Assembly: GCF_963662255.1 (NCBI RefSeq)
Contig: NC_085050.1
Location: forward strand, 4,597,194-4,661,193
Direction of reading: 5' to 3'
Length of the DNA: 64,000 nucleotides
Origin: Cinclus cinclus
Taxonomy: Eukaryota; Chordata; Aves; Passeriformes; Cinclidae
A program made the translations under genes and the position numbers. Each line of letters opens with the position of its first letter. Position 1 is the first letter of the stretch. Below, one piece after another: positions 24,401 through 38,346 of this stretch. The notes below the pieces were generated by a model, which saw nothing but the letters and a program-made list of their open reading frames with translations, ran no database searches and was not told the origin of the DNA.

Positions 24401-26131
24401 GCTAGTTAAGTAATGAATTCTATGGGCTTGTCATGATGAAAACACAAAGAAAGAGGTGAGAAAATATCTTCCCCTATTTTATCATTCTCAGATTTTTTTT
24501 TATTCTCAGGGAAGGTTCCTAGAGCTTTTTGGCTTTCTTTCTGCCTGTGAAAGAATCCATGTTACATGCCTTTGAGGTGTGAGAGTCCTCAGTCAAGGCA
24601 CCCAGGTTTTGCAGAAAGAACTCTGCTGCCTCCATACCAAGGCACGGTTCTATCAGTTAGACATTTTAGCAAGAGAGAAATTAATTTTTTTTCTACTGGA
24701 AAAAAGATGGATTAAAGATTTCCTTGGGGAAAAAAAGCAAATTGATTAATTTCTTTAAGAGGCCAGGTACCTCACCTGAGCATCAAATAAGTCAGACGTC
24801 CTGAAGAAGAAAGAGTTTCCTATCCACAAGGATAAGTTTTTAACCACTATAATCTCTGCAAATTACTGCTTTTTAAACACACCTTGATTAGTGGGAAAAG
24901 GGGCTGTTTGCCTGGCAACAGCATTTATTAGCATGAAGTAAATATAGTAGTTGTAGAAAATATTCCAGTGTGTGGAGACAGAGAGTAACTGGATTTCTTT
25001 TGGCGACAGAGGAAGGATATTTAGAGCCAAACTATCCCTCCTGTGACATCAATGTAGTGTATTATGTCCTATTGTAACTTTAATCTTTTCTAAAGTATTC
25101 TCAGCTACACAGTGTCATGCTGTAACACAGTCACTACTCTACCAAAGTCAGAACAGTTAAAACATAAAAAATGAAAAAAAATAAATATCCCAGCAAAGAA
25201 TTGTTCAGTAAGGAAGTTAAGGAATCAGTCATAATTTACAAAAGGAGAAAATAATCGATTTTAAAACAGCTAAAATGACTGAAATCTTATTTTCACATCA
25301 ATGGCTCTGGTCTCGAATCTATTTTTGTTCTTCACAAGGGGCACAGGGAAAGGAAACATTCACACTAAAGCCAAGGTTCAGCTACAAGTTTCTCCATGCT
25401 TTTCACAAAATAAATGGAGACTTCTGTTAAAGCAAGTGGGGAAGGAGGAATTCACATCTCTGATTTGTAAAGAAAGTAGAAACCTGTTTAGGACATGTAA
25501 AGGCTACACACAAATAGAGAAATTACAGTGACTGTAGAAGGCTAAAGGACACAGGTGGAATGGGAGAATTAGGATAAATTAGGCTAATTGGGCAGGTGGA
25601 TATCTTGTGTTTTTTCCCAGGCAGAGTTTGGATCTCTGTGCAGCAGCTCTGCTTTCTGCTGTTCTGCAATGTCCTGGGCACACTGCTGCAGCCTCCTTCC
25701 ACTGTGCAAAGCACACAGATGTTGTGTTCTGATTAGGAGATGTTTGGGATCCATGGATCCCATTTGCTGGGAATGGCACTTTGTCTTCCCATGCACTGGG
25801 GACAAAGGACAGCTCTGCTTATAATTATTATACCTAGAAAACGAAAGGTTCTCTTTAAGATGCAGTAAACAGAAAAATGCTGATGCAAAGAAAGGTATCT
25901 GGAGGATGGTTCTGAAACTTCAGAAGAAAGCCTTGGTTGAAGAGATGAGAGTATTAACCCATCCTATAACCCAACACGTTATAGCAATACCAGGTGAGCC
26001 ACACACAACTCCCAGCAAGAATTTCCAAATCCCTAATCAAGCACTACCCTATACAGCACTTGATCCCAAGAGAGCTGCTTTCCAAAGGTAGACAGGGGTG
26101 AAAACAGAGGTGTAGCTGATACTAAATAGTC

Positions 26132-26135
26132 TTTT

Positions 26136-26165
<30 letters not shown>
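26132..26165. repeat. (TTTTG)n pentanucleotide repeat
   Basis: A T run followed by five GTTTT units. Confidence 0.92.
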
Positions 26166-26166
<1 letters not shown>

Positions 26167-28537
26167 CCATAGGAGCTCACATTTGTGAGGATGGGAAAAC
26201 GTTCCCTGAGGGGAGGGGGATTTCTCATGGCCCTGGATAACCTTGAATCCCAGCAGTGCAGGGCTGTAGAGCCCAGTGAAATACAGAGACTTCAGCCAAA
26301 GCTCAGTGTGACCCTCTTTGACTCTGGGTGTTAACTCTGGAGATAAATACAGGGAGAATTTAGGCAACTCAAAACTGGCTGTAGGCATGGGCAAAGCTGG
26401 CAGCTGCAGAGGACAAGGGGTTGCTTGGGGTAGGGAAGAATAAAAGGGCCACATCTCTGTTGCCCATTTTATCCACACCAGAGGTGAGGAGAGCCACGCT
26501 GGGACCAGCTGGGGAGGGAATGGGAGGCAGCAGAACGGGAGCTGTGCTCTTTGGGCTGCAAGGATGCACCTCTGTGCCAAACCCTGCCTGCCTGCAGAGG
26601 GGTCAAAACTGATTTTTACACACATCTGAACATCTGAGAAATACTGAGACAGCTTTAAGTCAACAGGGGTTCAGAAGAAGCAAAAGGAAAAAAAAAAAAA
26701 AGATAATAAAATTCACAAAAAATGCTGCTCTTCTTCATGTTAAAAGTACTCGGGCGAAGAGGATGAATGTAGTCTTAAATAAGCTGGCATTCTGGGATCT
26801 AGGGAGAAGGGTGGACTGCAAAGATCTTTTTCTTACTTAAAACGTGATGTATGACCTGGTAAAGTAGCACATTGTTTTTATAAGTCACTGTGTTTTTTCG
26901 TAGTTTTTCAACTTTTCTTTATTTAATGCAGAAAGCTAAAGGAAATAGACACACATAAGAAAATTATTTGTCTTGCCATTTCATCTCTGCTTCCAACTAT
27001 GGCATATTAAAATGTACTTCTCTTTCCATTTGAATACAACTATTAGAAGGATAAAAAGGAACATTTTAATTTCAAATATAACATTACTGAATTAAAAGTG
27101 ATACAGAGAAGCTTTGTTGAGAAACCTTTTCTCTTTAACACAGATTTTTGAATTGGAGACAGCCAGAAGTTCCATATTTTTCTATAAAATTACTCAAAAA
27201 TTAACTTATTAATTGAGGCTACCTTGCCAAAATGAGTATTTGGGTACAAGCATTTAACTCTGAACAAATGTACAGAATTATTTCTGCTTTGAAGGAATTA
27301 ATTTCTGTTTTTAAACAATTTTTTCATACTTTCCTTGATGCTGGGGGTTTTTTATCTCCTTCTTTATTATGCAGTCAATATGTTTGAAAGTTTACTCCAT
27401 GGTATCATTATCCAGAAAAGGTTGCAAGATGCCTTCACAAGAAATCTGTATTTTGGTAGCATATAATTAAGCTGATTGGAACTATTGTTTCTCTAGCTCT
27501 CTGAGATGCAGCTTCATGGCTGTTAAATTTACTCCTGAAAAAAAAAAATTGGTTTTAGCTGAAGTAAATTCTTGTCTCAAAAGTTTTATACAGTCTGTGA
27601 TCTATACCCTCCCCTGAAGAGGTCTTGGGAGGACATAAAAGGACCAGGTAAAAAGGCATTTTTATAAATGAAGTAGAAAATTAATTTTTGATTTATCTTA
27701 GCTTCTTTAAATAATAAGGGTTAGAATAAAGCAGCATTCTAAAAATAAACAAGTGTTTTGAGCAGCCACATCATCTCAGCCCACAGCACAGAGAGTGTCT
27801 GTCTGAGTTAATTAAACAACTCAGCTTCTGCCTAGCACATGCAGGAGGGAGACATTATTCATCTCATCCCTTACTGAAAGGCTGCTCGATTTTGGGCAGA
27901 TGTTTGAAGCAAATCATAGCAGTCACTGCTGTCTGAAGAACTCTCAGTCCCTCTCAGACAAGATTAGGCAGCATTGTTTTGTGTCATTTACATATGTTAC
28001 TGCTTCTTTTCATTAAAAATGGATCTTCAAAGGAACTCAAGGTAAAAATATTCACTTTACGATATCCCGTGATCACATGAAACAGGTGAGATCCACAAAA
28101 AGACAGCTCTTGGTGTTTCTGACAGTTACTTTGTGGTCACTGATAATTTAGTTTTGATTTCAGCAGGGAATTTTGTTCCCAGGTGACAGAGGGGTTCACT
28201 GTGTCTGTGGATTTAGAGTCACAATATCCTCTCTTGAAGCTGGCTGGTTTACACCACAGAGATGGTGAAGTTCAATCCTGACTTTGTGACCGCTGTTCAA
28301 ATATCAAGTATCATGTACATAAATCATATCTAATGTCTTCATCTATAAGTTGATGGGACAGTTGATTTACATCAGTAGTATTTCTGCTTAAATCTTTGTT
28401 TTCTGTGAAGGAACTAGATACATAGAGTTGTAAAACCTTCAGCCTGGTCTACAAAAGGCCATGAGAGGGATTTGTTAAATTGAAAAGCAAAACTGTTTCT
28501 TCTACATCACTCCTGATAACTCCAATGCAAGTAACCA

Positions 28538-28682
28538 TGGAGCGGTTTGTGTTGGAAGGCACCTTAAGATCATCTCATTTCATCCCCTGCCATGTGCACG
28601 GACACCTTCCAATATCCCAGGCTGCTCCAAGCCCATCCAACAAGGCCTTGGACACCTCAGGGATCCAGGGGCATTTTCTCTC
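28538..28682 (-). mobile_element. CR1 LINE, 3'-end fragment
   Basis: The plus strand reads the reverse complement of a CR1 3' end: 'ggtttgtgttggaaggcacc', 'ttaagatcatctcat', 'cccctgccatg...acaccttcca', 'gctccaagcccatccaacaa', 'ggccttggacacctcaggga'. About 145 nt survive. It is strongly 5'-truncated, with moderate divergence. The octamer repeat at the extreme 3' end is missing or decayed. Confidence 0.88.
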
Positions 28683-30326
28683 TATCTATAATAATGTGCT
28701 AATTCCAGTTCTTTGAAGTGGATTCTTAGTGTGCAGGTTTCATGGATAGGACTGATGTGATGAATCTATACCCTTGGGGATCCAGGACAAAACTGAGCTT
28801 CTGCAATGTCTATGTTTTCGGAGCAGGACTATATATGGGAGCAGAAAGAACTGGAATAGCAAAATCTGTCTCTTCCACTGATTTTTCCCTGATGATTGTA
28901 CTATACTCCAGCATATTTTCACTACCACTGGCAAAAATATGAAGCTGAAGATTATTGAATGCTATTCATTTCCCCTGTGTAGCCTAATGGCTGATGAATC
29001 TGTTATAAATAATTTTATCAATACCTAGAATTCAGAGGTTCATCTTCACTCACTGTATTAGTAATCTCTAGCGGGATTTTTTGTCACCATCTATGGGAAA
29101 ATGTGGGGTAGGGGAATTGATGTCTGATTGATCACTGCTTTGCTGTGGAATTAATCCCTTGTGAACATTTTATAATGCTTATTCAAAACATGCTCATCAA
29201 CAGCCCTTTTGAATTAACATGGTGTAGGCTTTGAAATGATGATCAGCTCTTCAAAGGAAGGATTGAGTAAAAGTGTTTCAAGTGTTTAGCATTAATCCAG
29301 TGTCAAACATGGTCCCTGAAAATCACGTGGCAGCATTTGTTCTTTGATTAGCTATTTTAACTACAAACATATTTTGTTACATCTAGATAGCACATAGACA
29401 TAAGAAGAGTTAAGTCATTAACAAACACATTTTGTACTGGTGTGAGCATGGTTTTTCCTCTGTCAGAAGCTGTCACTGAAGCTTCTGCACATGAAAGCAT
29501 CAATCAATAGTTTTGTTTGAAAGAGCACATGTGTGTGTTCACTTTGGCTTTGCCTCCTCTGTATTGAAATTTAGGTATCTGGTTTTTGTTATAATGCTCT
29601 CATATCACAACAGGATCGATATATTCAGGAAAACTTAGAATGAGGCATGAAAAGATAACACAAACATTTCTAGGATTGCTGTAAATGTTATGAAAATAAA
29701 CTTCTAGGAGGACATGTTCAGATTTCTTTACGTACATTTTCCATAAATATCACAGAAACTGGAGGCACATAAACTTAAATATATTTATCTGCTTTAGTTA
29801 CCGAAGAAAGTGTTCATAGTGCAATTGAGGCATTAGGAGTAGTCACAAATTTTTATGACACTGTAATATGTTGAATATTAACAGGATAAATTCACAAATA
29901 TTCTTCTTAGACATCTCGGGAGAATGATTCACTAAAATGCAGAAAGTGATGGAGTGCTGCCCTTTGTGTTTTTTCCTCCTGTAATTTTTCCTGTGATCTA
30001 TTAATACATAATTTGCTATCAGGCCTTTTTGTACTGTTCTTGAGAGGTGCAATGTGCTTACCAGACCATGGGAATCCAGTGATGATGCTTTTTCTAGAAG
30101 TCAACTAAATCCTGGGCATCACTTGGAATAAGAGATGGGTCCATGATACCACAGTTCTATCTTACAGGTGTTTTTCTGTCTTAGCTCCTTCCCATTTTAC
30201 CACCTGCCCAAATGCAGTTTGATTCGGCAATTCACCCTAACAATATTTTTGTGGACCACTGAGTGATAGGTAGAATAAGCCTCTGAATAAGAAGGCAGAA
30301 AAATTTTTAGCAGATTGTGCTTTGGT

Positions 30327-30578
30327 AAGAGGAGAGGAGAGGAGAGGAGAGGAGAGGAGAGGAGAGGAGAGGAGAGGAGAGGAGAGGAGAGGAGAGGAGA
30401 GGAGAGGAGAGGAGAGGAGAGGAGAGGAGAGGAGAGGAGAGGAGAGGAGAGGAGAGAAGAGAAGAGAAGAGAAGAGAAGAGAAGAGAAGAGAAGAGAAGA
30501 GAAGAGAAGAGAAGAGAAGAGAAGAGAAGAGAAGAGAAGAGAAGAGAAGAGAAGAGAAGAGAAGAGAAGAGAAGAGGA
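30327..30578. repeat. Two-block purine microsatellite (GGAGA)25(GAAGA)24
   Basis: An uninterrupted 252-nt purine strand. Positions 30331-30455 are 25 perfect copies of GGAGA, and positions 30456-30575 are 24 perfect copies of GAAGA, with short purine flanks. There is no interruption in either block and a single sharp switch point. ORFs across it (Glu/Arg-rich on plus, Ser/Leu-rich on minus) are artefacts of the repeat. Long homopurine mirror tracts of this kind can form intramolecular triplex DNA. Confidence 0.98.
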
Positions 30579-32353
30579 TTCTTTCATCAGAAGAATATTT
30601 ATTTTTCTCAAAATACAGATGAAAATACGTTGAGCAGGAGCTTTTTCATTGTTTTTTTTTTCCCATTATGACAGGTTTGGTTTTGTAAGTAAAAACATTG
30701 GAAAAATGGAAAAAGAGTTGTTTACAAGAGCACAATATTAACAATTAAGAAATAATTTAAATACTTTCCCAGTGAGAAAATAAAGGAAGATTTTAAAACC
30801 AAAAATATACATTTAAAATCCAGCAGCAACATAAACACCTATATTTTCTGTCCCACAATTCATAATATATATACAGAAGAATACAATATTATTATTCTTT
30901 CTATTACATTACTGATGAGAGACTGCTTCAAGAAAAATGAGATATAGGGAAGATTAAACTCTAACAGTCAAGAATTTGTTCCTGCTTTCCCGACTCTTTT
31001 CTGACATTGCTGGCATGAACCATCTTAGTTTTCCTTGGTGATAGGTGCTATATACAGTGGAAAATCTACCATTCCTGTGTAGGAAATCCAACTCGTTCAC
31101 AAGGTATTAAACAATTCCTCTGGAATAAGATCTGTTCCAAAAAAACCTTTTATCACATCACAGAGAGCCGTCAGCTCCATAGATCATAGTAACTAAAAAA
31201 CTTTCCATAATTTATTTTCCAGTACTGTGAGCGATTACTTTCTTCAGTGTTTGCCAAACTGCAATGTTTTACATCAAATTTTAGCATTTATTACAATCAC
31301 TTGGCAAGAAAGCCAAAATTCCAGCAAAGCATGCTCACGATTGAAATACAAACAGTAGCTGGTTTGGAAAGTAAAAGCTCAGAAAATGGTGATTGCTTCC
31401 ATCATGCTCTGATTTTTGCATTCACACGAATGACCATGAGCTGGGAGCTGCCGTGCATAACCCACCCCAAGGCAGCGCTACAGCAACGTGCAGATGAAAC
31501 CTTTAACAGCAGACACCCACTCTGCTTTCAGGCAGCAAGCCGTTGTCTCTAGTGTACTTGGAAACTTTTCATCTCCCTCTTTAAGGTAAAGATGGCCTTC
31601 CCCTTGTTTAAAATGAGCTGGCGTGTGATTTGTTGTTCTGCTTGTTAACCCAGGAGGCGGCCAATTCCTGTCACCTCAAATACATCTGAAACCAATGAAG
31701 CTCAAATGGGATTTTTGCAGTTTGCTGGTGGCAGTTCTGCATTGCCCACTTATACTGGAGTTTGCTTCTGAAACACTGATCCTGCCCAAAAGATTTTACA
31801 TTAATTGCTCCACATTTTTATCCACCTTTCTTATATTCAATATATTGCCAAACTGTAATAGTTATATTAATTACAAGTTAGTGGTTGGTTTATTTGATTT
31901 ATGTACACTCTGGTTTTTTGCTTTCCCTTTTTCATCATATTACAAAATAAATCGCAGCATTACACAGTGTATGCGTTTGTCAGAGCACACTTGTTCTTAT
32001 GTTCAACACAAAATAGTTATTTACTAAGTCCTTAAAACAATGGATATGCCATTTGGGTCTTCACTCTAAAATTATAGGTAACACTTAAAAATAGAGAAAT
32101 GTAAAAGATACAGAAAGAAAGGATCAGTGGAAGGTAGAGGAAGGTGCTCTGACTAAGAAAAGGCGTAAGTAAAAAGTCAACTCAGAGTATTACTAAAAAA
32201 TATTGTTATAGGACATGGAATCCTTGGGCAGTTGAGAAGACCATATCAATGAGGGGAGACCAAACAAGATGCTGTGGTAATGATATCTGTAGTGGGATTA
32301 AGCAAGATGATCTCCAATTAATTTCCTTTTAGGAAAAATTAATGTTGCTTGGG

Positions 32354-32388
32354 TTGTTTTTGTTTGTTTGTTTTGTTTTCTTTTTTCT
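32354..32388. repeat. T-rich (TTTG)n-like tract
   Basis: T-rich run with TTTG units. Confidence 0.8.
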
Positions 32389-34350
32389 GTAATTCCACAG
32401 TTTCAGATTTTCTGGTCTCACAGACCAGTTTGTGACATAAACTGTGCTATTAAGTCAAACCAAAGTGCTTTGATCAATTTGGCAGAAAGTATTCATCCAC
32501 CACAGGCACAACTCAGTGAAATAGTTGAGGGCTATTTTATAGTGACACTTGCTCAAAAGTTTTAGCTGTTGTCAACTATTTAAATGGAAAATTTCCTTCT
32601 CCGGTGCACATAATTCTAAGATAATTTCTGTCCAGTTCCAGAGGTAACCTTTTCTTTACAGGAATTGGGGCATATATAACCATTGTGAAAAAGAAATTAC
32701 CTTCACAGTGATGCACACAAGAGTTTCGAGAAGGCTGCGTATTTCAGGATGTCAGTATTAAATCCTGAAGCATCACAAAAGAACCATTTCTGATGTACTT
32801 TGGGTCAGCAGTGATGAAAAGTTATTGCCATTGGATTGTTGCTTGATTGCCTGTATGAGCTCAGTTGAGGGGATTGATCTAACACATAGTGGGCAGTGTT
32901 AAAATACAATCCAAGCACCAAGGAGTGCTTCATAAAACCAGACAGAAAGGATCCCAGGGGACAGAGGGGAACAAGAATGGATAGACCTTGTAAGACATGG
33001 AAAAGTGACACACACTTGGAACAGCCACAGGGATAACGGTGATTACTTTGGGTCTTGGATCTCTGGCTGTAACTCATATATACCACAAATATTTACCACA
33101 AACTAAGTACCACAAACAGAGGTATGCGGCTGGGAGAGGAACTTAACAAGAAATTAAGAGAGTCCACATTGGTGTTGATCTAGGAAATTCCCATCCCAAT
33201 AGATGATTTTGGATTTAAAAGGCCTGCTCTAATAGTTCTGTGTGAAGACAAATGCATGCAAACTGCAGTGTCATGGAGATATAAAGAATGACATCACAGC
33301 AGCATTTATCACCAGATGTCTAACAGGAAGGGAAGGTCCCCTTCATCCAGCTAAAAAAGGGAAGCAATATGTCTGTCTGCATAATAAATAGTGTGACTGG
33401 AAATGTGACACATCTTTTCAATTAAGGGAGAGTGGCCTCAAAGGCTGTTATTGATGAAATTCTGCAGATTATTATATCATACCCAGGTCCTTTCCAGTGT
33501 GAACTGTTCTTTGCATATGTACAATTCAGAAAAAAAAAAAAATCCTTGGATCAATAATAATTTCAGAACTCTTGAAATATATTCACTGATCTCATTCCAA
33601 AGCTTTCTTTGGAATACAGATTTATTGCATTATACCATGGACAATTAAACATAGGATGATAGGCTTGTCCCCTCATCTATTCATATTATCTCTGACTGCA
33701 AATGTTTTCTTAGTGAATTGCATAAGGCAGATAAGCAACAATGGTTAATCTTACAAACTTTATGTCCTTTTTGTTTCCATACGTGAATAAATGTGCAGTA
33801 GCTGCATTGTTTAGGCAACTGATTTCCTCCTTTCTATCTCTAATCTATAATCAACAGCTTGCAAGCATCAAGTGCAGAGGCTTTCAATTTGTGCTCACTT
33901 CAGTGAGAAGTAAATGCAAAGTGCTTCTAGAGCAGAATATTACACTTTGCCTAAAAGTAAATAATTACCCAGAGAATCAAACCTTTGAATCACAGTCTTT
34001 GAAACTTGCATGGCTGGATCAAATATCAGAAAATATTTTTTTAAAAACTCAAGAAACCACACACCCAAAGATTTACAAGTCCAGAAGAAGCAAAGTTCAG
34101 CTGAGAGTCACAAGACCAGGAGGTGTTTTTATCTCTGGTTGCTACTGTATTCAGCTGTGGTTGAGGATATGAGAGAACTGGAGAGGCAGCGACTTCATAT
34201 GACTGTCCACTGAATCCCAGACATAATTCCAGTGCAATCCAACCTGGATTGCTGGTAGACTAACCTCTGGCCGTGATTTCAGGTTTTGAGACAGACCCAT
34301 AAGCTGACTGATCTGGGAAAGGAACCCGCTCAGCTGAAACTGCATTACAT

Positions 34351-34382
34351 TAAAAGAAAAAGAAAAGAAAAAAAAAAAAAGG
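34351..34382. repeat. A-rich run
   Basis: AAAAG units followed by about 13 A. Confidence 0.85.
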
Positions 34383-35263
34383 AGAAGGAATCATGATATG
34401 AACCTTCATTACTTAATACTAACCAAAACTTCTTACAAATTACGAGGGGCAGGAGTAGTGCAAACCATAATCTCTTTCCTTCAGAGACATGCTGCTTGCT
34501 CTCCACAGTTCCCTCATCAGCCCTACAAAATGCCTAAAATTGGACTCCTGGTGGTTCCAGCTCTTCCCTCTTTCCTGAGAAACAGGCTGAGTGTTGTAGG
34601 CACTGGAGCAGGAACATGATTGCCCCTATCCTCTCCATCCAAAAGCCCTGATCCTTCCTCATTCTCCAGGCACGAACCACACAGCCACATGTTGAATTGT
34701 CTTTTATGAATTTCATGGAGACTCTCATTTTGCAGCTGCAGGGTGGAGGAGGATGGAAGAAGATGGAGATAGACTGGAAGATCCAGTTCCAGCATGGATA
34801 ACAAGCTCGTGCAGGCTCTCCTCTATTTCATTACACGTAGCACATTTTATCCCAGGGCTCAAAGGGGGAGAGAAGGATATAGGAATTTACTTGGCTGGCC
34901 ATTACAAGGCTTTTATATTCTGTGAGTGTGAGACTAATTTTGTTTGAAAAAAATTATTTCATGCTATCACTTACAGATCCTCTACCTACCATTGATCAAC
35001 TTTACTTTATATGACACAAATCACTGTGTAACCTGTCAAAAGCACTTTTTGTAGTCTGTCAAAAGCATTTTTTACTACAATTTTTATGTACTTCCAGCTT
35101 TGCAATATTGTTTCCTTCACTCTTTCTATTACATATATTTTTTGTAAGTTGATTTTTTAGAAAAACTTATGTGCTTGTAAACCTATGAAATGCTGGCCTT
35201 GTCAGATCTGTGGAGAAAAATAGTCCTATACCTTGTCTCCTTTCACAACAAGAGTTATGCTAG

Positions 35264-35278
35264 ATATATATATATATA
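35264..35278. repeat. Short (AT)n repeat
   Basis: About seven AT units. Confidence 0.85.
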
Positions 35279-37230
35279 AAATAGTGATTTTCAGCACACA
35301 TAAACACAAAAAAAGGGAAACATGTCCTCTTTTCTTGACAGGAATTTAGAAAGCAGAATACAGCAGAGAAATTCTGCCTGAGTGTAACAAACATGTAGAT
35401 CTGACCTTTGTCTTTTAAAATGAAAAGGTAGCATTGCACTGTCAGCAAGAGGCAACCTAAGACTTTTATGCACGTGCAGTTAGGTGGGAAGAACTTTCAA
35501 AGTAAAACAGGATCTGGCAAATTCCTAGGCTGCTGTTACTTTGGAAAGCAAGCATTAAATTATTAAGAGATAATGCACTGTTACTCACAGATTAATACAT
35601 ATTTTCTCTAAGGAGAAAAAAGCATATTCCCCTTAGTCTACCCTTTAAATCAGACTTCAGAAACTTGGAGAGATTGTAATCTCCAGGAGCAGCTGATGAC
35701 CTGGAAAACTCTTACCTTATGATTGCAGCAATCAGCAATGGCCCTGCTGCACTTACAGGGTTGAGAAAGGCAACTTTTGGTGCTATGTCCAGTCTGTTAT
35801 TTAATGTGATATCTACTCCTTTTCCCAGCAGTTAATTTCCTATATATGGGAGAAAAATCAAGGTAAAAAAAGTACATTTGACAAATTTAATAGTTCTGGG
35901 GAGGCAAAAGATCAACTTTACAACATCAAGGCTGTGTGTTTCCATACAAATAAGGACTCAGAATGTACATGTGACAATGCCTAAAGAAATATAGTTTTAA
36001 TTTGTTATTTCAGTCAGCCAGTGCTCAGTTACCCACCAGACAAAAAGGGAAAAGCAAAACTAACTCCAGTATTTCATGAATCCCTATAACCCCTTTGTTT
36101 TCCTAAGATGAAGCAGTATGAAGATTGTCTTCATCTCTACTCCTAAAGATTTCTTGGGGTCATTCTGATAGTCAGCATGAGTAAGATGCAAATGCATTTA
36201 GGTTGATAGATTAATATTTTGGCTAATAACCTTCATCTGTGCTGGGCCATGACCTGACGTGCTGAATCTGGGTCTTATTACTTAAATCCCATAAATGACC
36301 AGCTCTACTGATTCTAGTATTTGTTCATATTGCAAGTGAACTTCAAGTTCATATTGAACTTCAAGCCAGATAAAAGTTGAAACACTTCACTATTTTAAGA
36401 TTGTAAGAGTAATTACTTGGAATTACTTTGCCACACCTGACAACTAAAAACCTTGTCATGCCAGTGGTTTTCTACCAGCAATCCACTCATGAAAATCTCT
36501 TTTATTGATGTGTCATACTGCCCTCTGCCTACAGCTTTTCATAGTATCACGTTCCATCTCTTGCAGCAGTCAAAACAAACAGTACAGACTCAGATAAGAG
36601 ATTAATTCTTTCATTCTCCTTCTATCTTAGATGACAACCAGTGGTGAAATGTCATTCTGTGCATATGGCTCTGAGCCATCCATATGCAAAGGCTAAATTG
36701 TTTGAAGAGGAAATGTCCTTGAAAGGTTCAAAGGTCTTTTATGATTTTGCTTTGCCAGCACTGATAGTTTTAAATGGGTTATTAAGTCCTGAAAAGCTCA
36801 TCTGGTTGACAGCTCATGCACATTTACGTTTGCTGATGATTTCTGAAAGGAACATGAGAGAGAATAACTTTGTTTCATTACCATATAACCTCCTTAAGAG
36901 AGAGCTCTCAGTGACTTTATAGCAGTAACTGTGATTAATTAGAGCTATTGAGAAGATCAATCTGACAGTTAAAATAACATTTGTTTTTCATCCTTTAATA
37001 TTTCCCTGTGAAGATTCATCCAGGATATCAGAGCAATGCCATGCAAGTGTAGTCTACTCTCCCCTGGGCCCATAAATGTGAAGGTCTACCTCAGAACACT
37101 TGGATGACTTTTGTTGCCTTAATCCTTAAGAAAACCCTCAGCAACATGAAAGGTCATGTTTCAGTTTTCCATGAAATTCACATATTTATCCTAGGTAGAT
37201 TTAGAATTACACCTGGCAAATCGTGGCTGG

Positions 37231-37275
37231 GGTTTTGTTGTTGTTGTTTTTTCTGTTTTGGTTTGTTTTTTTTTC
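37231..37275. repeat. T-rich (TTG)n tract
   Basis: Four TTG units, then T runs broken by G and C. Confidence 0.8.
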
Positions 37276-38346
37276 CCCAAGTATTACTCATTCCTTTGAA
37301 GACAAATGAGAACAGGGTAAAACCAAAGAAAAGCAAACAATAATTAAAGAAGGATAATTAGATAAATTTCACTGCAGGATGAAAAGACTGAGCCTTCTGA
37401 GGAAACTTTGCAAAATGTGATCACACAGAGATCTGCAGATCTGCTATTCCTGGAAGTCCCTGGCAGTGCAGTAGTTTGAGCTTCATCTTTAATGTCAGTT
37501 CATCACGAAGAATTTCCATCTTTGCACTGTGACAAAGCCATATAACTATTTTGCAAAGAGGGAAATGTCAGAAAAGAAAACAATTCTGTGACAATTTCTT
37601 CTGGAATAGAAAAACGTCGATGTATTCCATGGGGAATGTCCTTGTTTAGTTCGTTCAGTTAGGCAGCAAATCTTTCTTCACTGTCCTCTACATTTTCTTC
37701 CTGGTTTATTTCTGCAGCTTTTCACTCAGCATGTTTACGAAGACTCCCAATGCACCCAGATTTTGTCCCGTGATTTGGATGAGAATTTTAAATGAACAAC
37801 TGACACCTCCACGTCACCAAAGGGGAGGAGAGGGTCCCAGTGTCCTCTTAGGACAAAGCAATGGGATGCCCTTTTCCACATTTTCCAATTCCAGTGTAGC
37901 TCAGAGCGAGAGAAAACTTGTCACAGTGTCAATGCCCTGGCTAAATGGGTATGAATTTTGTTCATCTGCTGTAGGAATCGAACTGGCTGACATCCCAAAC
38001 CAGACCAGTGTTTCTGATGAGTTGCCCCTTGGCCCCAGACCTTGGAGGGCATTTGTTTGAGTTTATAACAGTTCCTAAGAAAGTTGTCAAAGGTTTTAAA
38101 ACTGTTCATGGTAAAGCTTTCTAACCCTCATTTCCCATTGGTTGCCTCTATTCCCAGTTATGTCATCCCTTCTCTCCTCCCAGTTCTGGAAAGTTCTTGT
38201 ATCCTTGTACCCCCCATTGGTTTATGTTCACTGCACTGTTCCACCCATCCCACCTTACTGGCCCCTGCCCTATGTTACTCCTCCCTGGCACCACTTTTCC
38301 CTTTACCCATTGGATTCTGACCCTGGACCCACCTCTCCTCATCCCT

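Larger units (their letters stand above)
18434..28537. other. 10-kb non-coding stretch, no gene recognised
   Basis: No gene and no dispersed repeat that I can name. Contents listed separately: an IRF-like motif at 20775-20786, a small CpG-containing patch at 22965-23140, an AAT repeat at 24345-24400 and a TTTTG repeat at 26132-26165. Short overlapping ORFs at 25523-25824 and 26122-26625 have no motif. Around 27760-28020 the sequence is of mixed composition with TTAATTAAA and homeobox-like AT cores. It has the look of a conserved non-coding element, but that needs alignment to test. Confidence 0.6.
28683..38109. other. Non-coding stretch with large purine array
   Basis: No gene recognised. 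It holds the GGAGA/GAAGA array (30327-30578), a T-rich tract (32354-32388), an A-rich run (34351-34382), a TA repeat (35264-35278) and a T-rich tract (37231-37275). The ORF of 143 codons at 33741-34172 (+) shows no family motif. The overlapping ORFs at 34398-34947 lie on both strands and look like chance. Confidence 0.6.

Noticed and set aside
26122..26625. 167-codon minus-strand ORF
   Set aside because: It ends in a translated TTTTG repeat (Lys/Asn/Thr), has no family motif and no splice context.
30237..30671. Ser/Leu-rich minus ORF and Glu/Arg-rich plus ORFs
   Set aside because: Direct translation of the GGAGA/GAAGA array. The pentamer unit keeps every frame free of stops regardless of coding.
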